A DNA stretch of 64,000 bases from the NCBI RefSeq assembly GCF_003065365.1, contig NZ_CP023276.1, positions 1,240,001-1,304,000 of the forward strand, read 5' to 3'. Position numbers and translations under genes: made by a program. The notes beneath the pieces are model-generated. The model was given only the letters and a program-made list of their open reading frames with translations, did not search any database and was not told the DNA's origin. The stretch is from Polynucleobacter difficilis (GTDB lineage: Bacteria > Pseudomonadota > Gammaproteobacteria > Burkholderiales > Burkholderiaceae). How positions within the stretch are numbered: position 1 is the first letter of the stretch; each line of letters starts with the position of its first letter. Shown one piece after another: positions 1 to 8,476 of the stretch.

Positions 1-1326
1 GTTGAAGAAGTCAGCAAAGGCGGTAAGACATTTACTCGTAAACTGAATCCAGACCGCAAGTACACCGCAGGTATTGGCGCTGTCAATGCAAAAGATGGTG
101 TTGTTACTTTGCATGGCCGATCACTCTTGTTTCTCCGTAACGTGGGTCACTTGATGACAAACCCCGCCATTATTACTGGCGATGGAACAGAGATCTACGA
201 AGGCATCTTAGATGCAGTCGTGACGGTGTTGATTGCCTTGTATGACATCAATCGCCCAGCGACTCAGGCTATTGGTAATACACGTAAAGGCTCTGTCTAC
301 ATTGTTAAGCCAAAAATGCACAGCGCAGAAGAAGTCGCTTTTGCTAGCGAGCTCTTTGGCCGGGTAGAGAAGTTACTGGGCCTGCCTGAGAACACCGTCA
401 AATTAGGCATCATGGATGAAGAGCGCCGCATGAGCGTCAATCTGAAAGCTGCTATTGCTGCAGCGGGTGCTCGCGTTGCGTTTATTAATACCGGGTTCTT
501 AGACCGTACCGGCGATGAAATGCATACCGGCATGTATGGCGGCGCCATGGTTCGCAAAGGCAGAATGAAGATCGCCAAATGGTTCGGGGCCTATGAGCGG
601 CGAAATGTTTTGGCGGGATTGGATTGTGGCCTACGTGGTCGTGCACAGATTGGTAAGGGCATGTGGCCTGCACCAGACCTCATGAAGGAAATGGTTGAGC
701 AAAAAGGAGCTCACCCTCAAGCTGGAGCGAATACCGCTTGGGTACCATCGCCTACTGCTGCCACCTTGCATGCACTGCACTATCACCAGATCGATGTGGC
801 AAAGATCCAAGCCGACATGGAGATATTAGATATTGCGGCTGAGTACGAGGCCTTAACCGATGATCTCTTAACGGTACCGATTGCTCTTTATCCAGATTGG
901 ACTAAAGAGGAGATTCGTGAATCCCTCCATAACAATTGCCAAGGTATTTTGGGTTATGTCGTGCGCTGGATTGATCAAGGTGTTGGTTGCTCTAAAGTGC
1001 CTGATATTTATAACGTCGGTTTAATGGAAGATCGCGCCACCTTGCGGATTTCGAGTCAGCATATTGCCAACTGGTTATTGCACAAGTTCGTCACCAAAGC
1101 GGAAGTAGAGGATGCGTTGCAACGTATGGCTACGATTGTGGATGGTCAAAATGCCGGCGATCCCTTCTATAAGCCAATGATGCCGAACTATAAAGATTCC
1201 CTTGCATTCCAAGCTGCAAGTGATCTGATCTTTAAGGGCCTTGACCAGCCCAACGGCTATACGGAGCCCTTGCTGCATGCCTATCGCTTAAAAGTGAAAG
1301 AGAATGCCAAGAACTGCGCAGCCTAA
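1..1326 (+). CDS. glcB: Malate synthase G, C-terminal part (cut by window start)
   Basis: Condenses glyoxylate and acetyl-CoA to malate (glyoxylate bypass, glycolate use). The frame is open from base 1, so 441 codons are visible of a family length near 720; the true start lies upstream and the TTG at 109 is internal. The sequence has the hallmark run GKGMWPAPDLM and then AGANTAWVPSPTAATLHALHYHQ, typical of the monomeric G isoform rather than the shorter A isoform. It also has NTGFLDRTGDEMHTGM, close to the E. coli GlcB equivalent. It ends 36 bases before the stop of the convergent bdhA gene. Identification is secure; only the N-terminal domain is missing because of the window edge. Confidence 0.95.
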   Translation, partial: VEEVSKGGKTFTRKLNPDRKYTAGIGAVNAKDGVVTLHGRSLLFLRNVGHLMTNPAIITGDGTEIYEGILDAVVTVLIALYDINRPATQAIGNTRKGSVYIVKPKMHSAEEVAFASELFGRVEKLLGLPENTVKLGIMDEERRMSVNLKAAIAAAGARVAFINTGFLDRTGDEMHTGMYGGAMVRKGRMKIAKWFGAYERRNVLAGLDCGLRGRAQIGKGMWPAPDLMKEMVEQKGAHPQAGANTAWVPSPTAATLHALHYHQIDVAKIQADMEILDIAAEYEALTDDLLTVPIALYPDWTKEEIRESLHNNCQGILGYVVRWIDQGVGCSKVPDIYNVGLMEDRATLRISSQHIANWLLHKFVTKAEVEDALQRMATIVDGQNAGDPFYKPMMPNYKDSLAFQAASDLIFKGLDQPNGYTEPLLHAYRLKVKENAKNCAA

Positions 1327-1362
1327 GTAGTAAAGCGATGTGAACTAAGGGGGTTGGGTTGC

Positions 1363-2139
1363 CTATTGTGCGGTCCAGCCACCATCCATATTCCAGGCTG
1401 CACCGCGCACTTCGGATGCGGCATCACCACACAGAAATACAGCCAAGGCCGCAAGCTGCTCGGGGGCGACAAACTCTCCCGAAGGTTGCTTCTCTGAAAC
1501 CAGTGCTAATTTAGCAGCGTCATTGGAGACGCCATCGCGTTCAGCGCGTGCATCCACTTGCTTTTGGACTAATGGCGTTAGCACCCAGCCTGGGCAGATT
1601 GCATTGCACGTCACACCCGTTCTGGCAGTCTCTAGTGCAACCACTTTAGTCAAGCCAATAATTCCATGTTTTGCAGCGACGTAGGCCGCCTTTTGCATCG
1701 ATGCAACGAGGCCATGAACGGATGCAATGTTAATGATGCGACCCCAATTGCGCCGCTTCATGCCAGGCAAGGCAAAACGGGTCGTATGAAATGCGGAGCT
1801 CAGATTAATCGCAATCACCGCATCCCAACGCTCTTCCGGAAAGTCTTCCACATTAGCAACGTGCTGAATGCCCGCATTGTTGACCAAAATATCAATCGCC
1901 CCAAAACGCTGCTCGGTTGCGGCAATCATTGCCTCAATTTCAGCAGGCTTACTCATATCGGCGCCGTGGTAATCGACCTCGACACCGCAGGCTTTGACGG
2001 TCGCAATGGCGGCATCCTTTTCACCAAAGCCATTCATCATGATGTTAGCCCCCTGCTTGGCTAAAGCAACTGCCATAGCAAGGCCAATACCACTGGTTGA
2101 TCCGGTTACAAGGGCTGTTTTTCCGCGTAAGGTGGACAT
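1363..2139 (-). CDS. bdhA: 3-hydroxybutyrate dehydrogenase (SDR family)
   Basis: Interconverts 3-hydroxybutyrate and acetoacetate with NAD, part of polyhydroxybutyrate turnover. The 258-residue protein is a classical short-chain dehydrogenase: TGSTSGIG nucleotide-binding motif near residues 13-20, NNAG around 87-90, catalytic Ser in NIASVHG and YVAAKHG giving the Tyr-x3-Lys pair. The ending NMDGGWTAQ fits the 3-hydroxybutyrate dehydrogenase subgroup. An AGGAA ribosome site lies about 7 bases before the ATG. SDR specificity is hard to assign from sequence alone, but length and motifs agree with this subgroup. Confidence 0.85.
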   Translation of the reverse strand: MSTLRGKTALVTGSTSGIGLAMAVALAKQGANIMMNGFGEKDAAIATVKACGVEVDYHGADMSKPAEIEAMIAATEQRFGAIDILVNNAGIQHVANVEDFPEERWDAVIAINLSSAFHTTRFALPGMKRRNWGRIINIASVHGLVASMQKAAYVAAKHGIIGLTKVVALETARTGVTCNAICPGWVLTPLVQKQVDARAERDGVSNDAAKLALVSEKQPSGEFVAPEQLAALAVFLCGDAASEVRGAAWNMDGGWTAQ

Positions 2140-2216
2140 AGATGTATTCCTAATTAGATGGGGATGGAGGGTCGTATTTAACTCGCCTCAATTGAGATCA
2201 ATGATAGCCGATAGCG

Positions 2217-2723
2217 CTAAGTACCAATCCCAATAAAACGACCAATGGCATGCCAAAATTCACTGGGTATGCTCACTAAAATAAGCGTAAAGGTAACGTA
2301 GCGCAAAAACTTGCCAATCGCCATATAGATCAAGCATGCCTTCCAGGGCATACGTAACCACCCCGCTAAAGCGCACAATGGATCACCAATACCCGGTAGC
2401 CAAGAAAGCAATAGAAACTTAGGCCCTAGGCTCACAAGCCAGCGCTGCATGCGCCCTGCTGTAGCCCCTTTATAGGCTTCGAAGGCATTGCGGGCACCCA
2501 GACCTAAAGACCAGTTCACCATCCCGCCAATAGTGTTACCAATCGTTGCAACCACAATAGCAGGCCACAGCATGCTTGGGTTCACGCTGACATAGGCAAA
2601 TAGAACCGGCTCGGAGCCCATCGGCAGCAAGGTTGCCGAAATCAGTGCGACCAGAAACACTGCCGGAAGACCAACGGATGGCATCCCAAACCAATCTAAA
2701 AATGCAATGAGGTAGTGCTCCAA
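2217..2723 (-). CDS. DedA/YqaA-type membrane protein
   Basis: Small integral membrane protein of the SNARE-associated Golgi/DedA superfamily, YqaA branch. It has an N-terminal hydrophobic segment with SATLLPMGSEP, a glycine-rich segment (TIGNTIGGMVNWSLG) and PGIGDPLCALAGWLRMPW, the conserved re-entrant motif, then a last membrane helix. DedA proteins are implicated in undecaprenyl-phosphate or phospholipid translocation; no specific role can be read here. I chose TTG at 2723 because an AGAAGGG ribosome site lies 8-9 bases upstream. ATG 2750 (9 codons longer) and GTG 2759 are alternatives with poor ribosome sites. Confidence 0.8.
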   Translation of the reverse strand: MEHYLIAFLDWFGMPSVGLPAVFLVALISATLLPMGSEPVLFAYVSVNPSMLWPAIVVATIGNTIGGMVNWSLGLGARNAFEAYKGATAGRMQRWLVSLGPKFLLLSWLPGIGDPLCALAGWLRMPWKACLIYMAIGKFLRYVTFTLILVSIPSEFWHAIGRFIGIGT

Positions 2724-2901
2724 TCCGCTATGCCCTTCTCTTTGTCCCATTCTCAACACAACAGCATAAGTCCATTCTCAGGTCCTGTATTTGGAAGCCA
2801 TTCGATACTGAAGCTGTATTTTCCAAGATTTTGTATTTTTGCTTAAACTAGGGGTCTATTGTGCCCTGCACACGCACCAATTCCTGTTCTGAAAGATATT
2901 A

Positions 2902-4071
2902 ATGAATCACCCCATTCCCGCCCCCGATCAATACCAAGAGATTCGCGAAGCGCTGCGTGACCTTTGCGGTCAATTTGATTCCAGCTATTGGCAAAAAGTT
3001 GACCACGCACGCGGCTACCCCGAGGCATTTGTCGATGCGGTCACAAAAGCAGGATGGCTTGCCGCATTAATCCCAGAAGAATACGGCGGCTCTGGCCTTG
3101 GACTGGCCGAAGCGTCGGTCATCATGGAGGAGATTAACTTTTCTGGCGGTAACTCAGGTGCCTGCCATGGTCAGATGTACAACATGGGGACCTTGCTGAG
3201 ACACGGCTCTGACGCCCAAAAGAAACTCTACCTACCCAAAATTGCCAGCGGCGAACTGCGTTTGCAAAGCATGGCCGTTACAGAACCCACCACCGGCACA
3301 GACACCACCAAACTCAAAACGACCGCCGTTAAAAAAGGAGATCGCTATGTAATCAACGGCCAGAAAGTCTGGATCTCGCGGATACAGCATTCCGACCTGA
3401 TGATCTTGCTGGCACGCACTACTCCGCTGAGCGAAGTAAAGCGTAAGTCAGAAGGTATGTCGATTTTTATCGTTAACCTAGCTGATGCGATTGGCAAGGG
3501 CATGGAAGTGCGCCCAATTGAAAACATGGTCAATCATGAAACTAATGAGGTCTTTTTTGATAATCTGGAAATCCCAGCTGAAAATTTAATCGGCGAGGAA
3601 GGCCGTGGTTTTAAATACATCCTCGATGGTTTAAATGCGGAGCGCGTGCTGATTGCTGCCGAGTGCATTGGCGATGCCTACTGGTTCATTGATCGCGCGC
3701 GGCGCTATGCCAATGAGCGGGTGGTATTTGACCAACCGATTGGTAAGAATCAAGGCATTCAGTTTCCGATTGCGGACAGCTATATGGAAACCGAAGCGGC
3801 TAACTTAATGCGCTTTAAGGCCTGTGATTTATTCGATCGCCACCAGCCATGTGGCCCAGAGTCCAATATGTCCAAATACCTGGCTGCCAAAGCATCCTGG
3901 GAAGCGGCTAACGTCTGCTTACAAACCCACGGCGGTTTTGGCTTTGCCTGTGAGTACGATGTCGAGCGGAAGTTTCGTGAAACCCGTCTCTATCAAGTGG
4001 CACCAATCTCAACCAATTTGATTTATTCCTACATCGCCGAACACGTACTCGGCCTTCCCCGGTCTTTTTAA
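2902..4071 (+). CDS. Acyl-CoA dehydrogenase family protein
   Basis: FAD-dependent alpha,beta-dehydrogenation of an acyl-CoA, substrate unknown. The 389 residues have the usual order: N-terminal helical domain, middle beta domain with MAVTEPTTGTDTTKL and VINGQKVWIS, and C-terminal helices with the flavin-contacting QTHGGFGF. The C-terminal position holding the catalytic Glu in medium-chain enzymes (YEGT) reads YQVAPIS here, with Pro368 where Glu is expected. Glu247 in LNAERVLIAAE sits where isovaleryl-CoA dehydrogenase carries its base. The next gene, a family III CoA-transferase, starts two bases after the stop, so the pair probably activates and oxidises one acid. Confidence 0.88.
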   Translation: MNHPIPAPDQYQEIREALRDLCGQFDSSYWQKVDHARGYPEAFVDAVTKAGWLAALIPEEYGGSGLGLAEASVIMEEINFSGGNSGACHGQMYNMGTLLRHGSDAQKKLYLPKIASGELRLQSMAVTEPTTGTDTTKLKTTAVKKGDRYVINGQKVWISRIQHSDLMILLARTTPLSEVKRKSEGMSIFIVNLADAIGKGMEVRPIENMVNHETNEVFFDNLEIPAENLIGEEGRGFKYILDGLNAERVLIAAECIGDAYWFIDRARRYANERVVFDQPIGKNQGIQFPIADSYMETEAANLMRFKACDLFDRHQPCGPESNMSKYLAAKASWEAANVCLQTHGGFGFACEYDVERKFRETRLYQVAPISTNLIYSYIAEHVLGLPRSF

Positions 4072-4072
4072 T

Positions 4073-5269
4073 ATGAGCAGTAAATCTGCTGCACGGCCAC
4101 TGGATGGCATCACCGTTGTTTCGCTAGAGCATGCGATTGCCGCCCCTTTTTGTACCCGCCAACTGGCGGACTTGGGTGCGCGCGTTATTAAAGTGGAGCG
4201 TCCCGGGGCGGGTGATTTTGCCAGGGCCTATGACGAGCGCGTTTCTGGTCTGGCATCCCACTTTGTATGGGTGAACCGCTCCAAAGAAAGCCTCACCCTC
4301 GATTTAAAACAGGCTGAAGCGCTCAGCGCCCTCAAGACTCTCCTTAAAACGGCCGATGTCTTAGTGCAAAACTTAGCCCCTGGCGCAGCAGCACGCATGG
4401 GACTTACAGCAGCGGAGTTGCAGCGCGATAACCCAGGTCTCATTTTGTGTGACATTTCTGGCTACGGCAATGATGGCCCCTATCGCGACAAAAAAGCATA
4501 CGACTTGCTGATTCAAAGTGAGGCAGGTTTCTTGTCGGTGACTGGCACCCCCGATACTCCTAGTAAAGCAGGCAATTCGATTGCGGATATCGCAGCCGGC
4601 ATGTATGCCTATAGCAATATCTTGGCAGCACTATTGCAGCGGCAAAAGACCGGCGTAGGAAGCAGCATTGATGTGTCCATGCTGGAATCCCTGGGCGAGT
4701 GGATGAGTTACCCAATGTACTACGCCTATCAGGACGCTAGCCCACCCCAGCGAAGCGGCGCATCCCATGCCACCATTTATCCCTATGGCCCGTTTAAAGC
4801 AGGCGATGGGGCTACGGTCATGCTGGGCTTGCAGAATGAGCGCGAGTGGCTAACGTTTTGTGAGGTAGTTTTAGATAATGCCGCATTAGCTAGTGATGCT
4901 CGTTTTGATAAGAATAGTAAACGCCATGAGCACCGCGATGCCTTGGCCAAACTGATCGATGCCTGTTTTAGCAAACTGACCTGTGATCAGGTGATTGCTA
5001 AGCTCGATCAAGCGCAGATTGCCAATGCCCGCTTAAACGATATGCATGGGGTCTGGCATCACCCGCAATTGGCGGCACGTGAGCGCTGGGTATCGGTGGA
5101 CTCGCCTGCAGGACTAATTCCAGCCTTATTACCACCCGGCGCAAATGATCAATTTGATTACCGGATGGATGCGATTCCCTCGGTGGGGCAACATACGGAT
5201 GCCATTCTGACTGAAATCGGCTTAAATCCAGATCAAATTACCGCCATGAAAGCTGCCAAGGCGATTTAA
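4073..5269 (+). CDS. Family III CoA-transferase (CaiB/BaiF)
   Basis: Moves CoA between a donor acyl-CoA and an acceptor acid through an aspartyl intermediate. The 398-residue protein begins with the family pattern PLDGITVVSLEHAIAAPFCTRQLADLGA, has KVERPGAGDFAR, and GNSIADIAAGMYAY, where Asp172 matches the catalytic Asp of formyl-CoA transferase. It is translationally close-coupled to the acyl-CoA dehydrogenase gene upstream (one base between TAA and ATG). Its stop overlaps the stop of the convergent cls gene by four bases around a TTAA palindrome. The acid it handles cannot be read from the sequence. Confidence 0.9.
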   Translation: MSSKSAARPLDGITVVSLEHAIAAPFCTRQLADLGARVIKVERPGAGDFARAYDERVSGLASHFVWVNRSKESLTLDLKQAEALSALKTLLKTADVLVQNLAPGAAARMGLTAAELQRDNPGLILCDISGYGNDGPYRDKKAYDLLIQSEAGFLSVTGTPDTPSKAGNSIADIAAGMYAYSNILAALLQRQKTGVGSSIDVSMLESLGEWMSYPMYYAYQDASPPQRSGASHATIYPYGPFKAGDGATVMLGLQNEREWLTFCEVVLDNAALASDARFDKNSKRHEHRDALAKLIDACFSKLTCDQVIAKLDQAQIANARLNDMHGVWHHPQLAARERWVSVDSPAGLIPALLPPGANDQFDYRMDAIPSVGQHTDAILTEIGLNPDQITAMKAAKAI

Positions 5270-6741
5270 AGCAAAGGCGAAGTCAGGTGGGCTAGATTTT
5301 CCAGCAGGACTCGCCAACGGGGACGTTTAGCCCACTGCGCTGCTGAAACAATATCGGCATTCTTCAGGTAGCTGTGAATTAACTTTTCTAGGTGCGCACA
5401 AAAAACCGCGTCGTATACGATCAGGCTGATTTCAAAATTGAGTCGTAAGCTGCGCTGATCAAAGTTCACCGAGCCAAATATGGCAGTCTGGCGATCAATT
5501 AGTAGACTCTTGGTATGCAATAGCCCGCCATGAAATTCTGCAATCCGAACGCCTGCCTGCAGTAAGTCCTCATAAAAACTGCGACTACTCCAAGCAACCA
5601 AAGTCGAGTCATTGCGTTTAGGCACAATTAAAGTCACCTTGACACCGCGGTGCGACGCTGCCATCAAGGCCTGCAATAAGCCATCGTCTGGTCCAAAGTA
5701 TGGGGTGGTAATGACCAATTCCTCACGCGCATCCAGGATGGCTGATAAGAGCACTTGATACAGGATGTCGTCGCGATACACCGGGCCAGAAGAAAATTCT
5801 TGGGCCAAGGCTTTACCATCCTCCAGAGCGGGCATCAGGTGATGGTCTTTGAAATGAGAAACGGATGGATTATCAACGCTCCAATCAAACAAGAAAGTGA
5901 GCTCAAATTGGGCTGTTACCGGCCCTTCAATCCGCACCATCGCATCGACCCACTCACCGACGCCCGAATCTTGCTTAAACGTCCGGGGGTCGACCAAATT
6001 CATGCTGCCGGTCCATACAATACGGCCATCAATCACAAAGATCTTGCGGTGCAGGCGCAAGTCAGCGCGGCGGAACTGAAAGCGCCCCAGCTGAATCGGT
6101 AAGGCCTCGGTGATAGCAATACCGGCCTCTTTAAAGCGACTAGGCCAGCTGGATTTAAACCAAGCCTTACTGCCCAAGGAGTCCAGCAAAATCCAGCAAG
6201 CTACACCTCGATTCGCAGCACGTATCACTGCCTCCCCCACAGCATCTGCATCGCCACCTAAAGCCCAAATATAAAACTCCATATGCAAACTGACTTTGGC
6301 TTCATCGATTTCGCGAATAAAGGTTTTTAGAATTGTCAGCGACTCGGTAAATAGCTCAATCCGGTTACCAGCAGTTACAGGCGAGCCATGCTGCGACTCT
6401 GCCAGCAGGCTTAATGCCTTTGCCTCGATTGGCAGCAAATCGCGATCGGCTGCATAGTGCTTGCACATCTGCTGTCGTAGTTTTGCGTGCTCCCGCTCCA
6501 TACGCACAATCTTTTTAGTCAGGCTGCGGCCGACCGGGCGCTCGCCAAACATGACATAGAGCACAATTCCCAGAGCGGGTAACATCACTACGACTAAAAA
6601 CCAGGCAAACGAAACGCTCACAGGCCGTCTAGTCCAAATCAATCGTAGGGCAAACAAAAACACCAATACCGCGTGCGCAAGTGCAAACCATGGAAAGGAT
6701 AGATCTGCCTGATGGCCAATCAGGATGTCAATGAAATTCAT
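5266..6741 (-). CDS. cls: Cardiolipin synthase, phospholipase D family
   Basis: Makes cardiolipin from phosphatidylglycerol at the inner membrane. The 491 residues start with two hydrophobic segments (PLDNc type, about residues 10-65) followed by two phospholipase D catalytic repeats with HxKxxxxD motifs: HRKIFVIDG with GSMN near residue 230 and HTKSLLIDR with GSVNFDQRS near residue 410. Length and layout match full-length bacterial ClsA-type enzymes. The start codon overlaps the stop of the upstream EEP-family gene by four bases (ATGA), so the two are translationally coupled; this pairing is common in proteobacteria. Confidence 0.92.
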   Translation of the reverse strand: MNFIDILIGHQADLSFPWFALAHAVLVFLFALRLIWTRRPVSVSFAWFLVVVMLPALGIVLYVMFGERPVGRSLTKKIVRMEREHAKLRQQMCKHYAADRDLLPIEAKALSLLAESQHGSPVTAGNRIELFTESLTILKTFIREIDEAKVSLHMEFYIWALGGDADAVGEAVIRAANRGVACWILLDSLGSKAWFKSSWPSRFKEAGIAITEALPIQLGRFQFRRADLRLHRKIFVIDGRIVWTGSMNLVDPRTFKQDSGVGEWVDAMVRIEGPVTAQFELTFLFDWSVDNPSVSHFKDHHLMPALEDGKALAQEFSSGPVYRDDILYQVLLSAILDAREELVITTPYFGPDDGLLQALMAASHRGVKVTLIVPKRNDSTLVAWSSRSFYEDLLQAGVRIAEFHGGLLHTKSLLIDRQTAIFGSVNFDQRSLRLNFEISLIVYDAVFCAHLEKLIHSYLKNADIVSAAQWAKRPRWRVLLENLAHLTSPLL

Positions 6742-7487
6742 AAAAGTTCCAATTCAGCAGCAATACCAAGGTGATCTGATAGCCTAAACCATTCCTCTAA
6801 TAAGTCTACCGAATGAATGCGTAAACCACGAACATAAATACGATCCATCGGTAAAAGCGGCTTAATGCTAGGAAAGGTTTTTGCGGGGGCTCCGGTTAAG
6901 GACTCAAAAGCCTCTAAAAATCCGGCATCGCGCATTGGGGCGCTCAGTCGGTTACGCCAATCATTGAAGTCCCCTGCCACAATCGCAGGGCCGTCTTGGG
7001 TCAAGCTATTAATGTACGAGATGATTTCCACCAACTGACGTTCACGACCCCGCTCAAACAAAGCCAAGTGAACGCAAAAGCAATGAATTAGGAGATCGCT
7101 GCCAGGCAACTGAATCGAGCTATGCAATAAACCCCGGCGCTCAAAACGATAGGCCGAGATATCGTAATTAAAACCTTTGTGCAAAGGATGCTTAGAGAAG
7201 ATAGCATTGCCGTGGTGTCCCTGACGGTACTCCACGTTTTTGCCGTAGTGCCAGTCATGCCAAAATCCTTCAGCCAAGAAGTGGCTTAATTCATTTGCAG
7301 GCCATTGCCCAAAGCGCCGGATACGCCCCCGATGCTCTTGCTGAAATTCTTGAATGAAAATGAGATCTGGATTGTGTGAGCGCATTTCCTGCTTCAAACG
7401 GTACACCGTAGAATGCGCATGCAGGGCCGAAACGCCTTTATGCATATTGAGTGTCACTACACGCACCCGATTATGTGCTTGCGGCAT
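6738..7487 (-). CDS. Endonuclease/exonuclease/phosphatase (EEP) family protein
   Basis: Cytoplasmic member of the EEP superfamily (DNase I / phosphodiesterase fold), 249 residues from the chosen ATG. Motifs visible: VVTLNMHKG near the start, LIFIQEFQ with the metal-binding Glu, HLALFERGRERQ, VAGDFNDW with the Asp-x-Asn pair, and the final LSDHLGI with the catalytic His. Its substrate is unknown; homologues next to cardiolipin synthase genes suggest a lipid or phosphodiester role. I used ATG 7487, which leaves one base after the stop of the upstream gene; GTG 7502 would add five codons and overlap it. Confidence 0.85.
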   Translation of the reverse strand: MPQAHNRVRVVTLNMHKGVSALHAHSTVYRLKQEMRSHNPDLIFIQEFQQEHRGRIRRFGQWPANELSHFLAEGFWHDWHYGKNVEYRQGHHGNAIFSKHPLHKGFNYDISAYRFERRGLLHSSIQLPGSDLLIHCFCVHLALFERGRERQLVEIISYINSLTQDGPAIVAGDFNDWRNRLSAPMRDAGFLEAFESLTGAPAKTFPSIKPLLPMDRIYVRGLRIHSVDLLEEWFRLSDHLGIAAELELL

Positions 7488-7488
7488 C

Positions 7489-7683
7489 TTACTGGGATGC
7501 ACTTTGGCGACGCACTTTGGCGTAATAAATCTCGGACTCCACCAGCTCTTGGCACTGCATGCATTTATTACAGATCGATGCCTGCTCTCGTAATTCTTCG
7601 ATTGAATTAATGGAGTGCGTATCCAGATACTCCCGTAAATCCAGATCCACTATGCCATTACAAACACATACCACCTCTGCCAT
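7489..7683 (-). CDS. BFD-like [2Fe-2S] protein
   Basis: A 64-residue protein with the cysteine pattern of bacterioferritin-associated ferredoxin: Cys6 and Cys8 (CVCNG), then Cys41 and Cys44 (NKCMQC), giving C-x-C-x32-C-x2-C as in E. coli Bfd. There is an additional Cys38. The family binds one [2Fe-2S] cluster and helps release iron from bacterioferritin; related domains act as redox modules. A TTAGG ribosome site precedes the ATG by about 9 bases. No bacterioferritin gene is nearby. The C-terminal tail is encoded by a 13-base near-duplication at 7499-7524. Confidence 0.85.
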   Translation of the reverse strand: MAEVVCVCNGIVDLDLREYLDTHSINSIEELREQASICNKCMQCQELVESEIYYAKVRRQSASQ

Positions 7684-7780
7684 TCCGCTTACCTAATCGT
7701 GCTATCGGTTGAACTTCATCACTAAAAGCCCCATAACTGAATTGTGCCACCGCTGCGGGTGAGGCTTGCTAGAATTAGGC

Positions 7781-8476
7781 ATGTTAATTGCCTTTCAAGA
7801 CGCCTTTGCGCTGTTGACCCAATTTGATCGGGGTGTCATCAGCATTGTGCTGGTCTCCCTGCAGGTCAGCCTAACCGCCTTGGTATTAGGTACGCTGGTT
7901 GGCCTCCCCCTCGGGGCTTGGCTAGCAACCGAGCAATTTCGGGGTAAGCGCGCGCTGATTATTACGATCAATACCTTAATGGGCGTCCCCACCGTCATTA
8001 TTGGGGTGCTGGTGTATTTAGTCTTATCGCGCAGTGGGCCATTGGGGGATTTAGGCTGGCTGTTTACCGTCAAAGGCATGATAGTTGCTCAATTTCTGCT
8101 CACCACACCCCTGGTGGCCGCTCTAAGTAGGCAGGTCTTAGAAGATGCCTGGCAGATTCACCGCGAAACATTTTTATCCCTCCGCTTCACTCGCTTTGGC
8201 TATATCAAATGGTTACTTTGGGATTGCCGATTCTCGCTCACGATTGCGATCTTGGCTGGCCTAGCAAGAGCAATCTCGGAAGTGGGCGCCGTCATGATTG
8301 TAGGCGGTAATATTCTCAACTCCACTCGTACGATGACGACTGCCATCGCCCTTGAAACCAGCAAAGGCGATTTACCATTCGCACTAGCGCTCGGTATCGT
8401 GCTGCTGGCCATCGTGCTATTGGCTAATTTGCTCACCTTCGCAGTGCGATCGATTGCAGAACGGCGTTATGGCTAA
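7781..8476 (+). CDS. tupB: Tungstate-type ABC transporter permease
   Basis: Inner-membrane permease of an oxyanion importer, 231 residues with about five membrane helices. The N-terminal part (FDRGVISIVLVSLQVSLTALVLGTLVGLPLGAWLA) and the EAA-type loop region (ARAISEVGAVMIVGGNI) match the TupB/ModB-like permeases for tungstate and molybdate. The ATPase gene follows with an 8-base overlap. ATG 7781 is preceded by TAGAAT at 7770-7775, suggesting a transcript that begins at or near the start codon; TTG 7766 is a weaker alternative. The binding protein TupA is not in this window. Tungstate rather than molybdate is inferred from resemblance only. Confidence 0.85.
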   Translation: MLIAFQDAFALLTQFDRGVISIVLVSLQVSLTALVLGTLVGLPLGAWLATEQFRGKRALIITINTLMGVPTVIIGVLVYLVLSRSGPLGDLGWLFTVKGMIVAQFLLTTPLVAALSRQVLEDAWQIHRETFLSLRFTRFGYIKWLLWDCRFSLTIAILAGLARAISEVGAVMIVGGNILNSTRTMTTAIALETSKGDLPFALALGIVLLAIVLLANLLTFAVRSIAERRYG

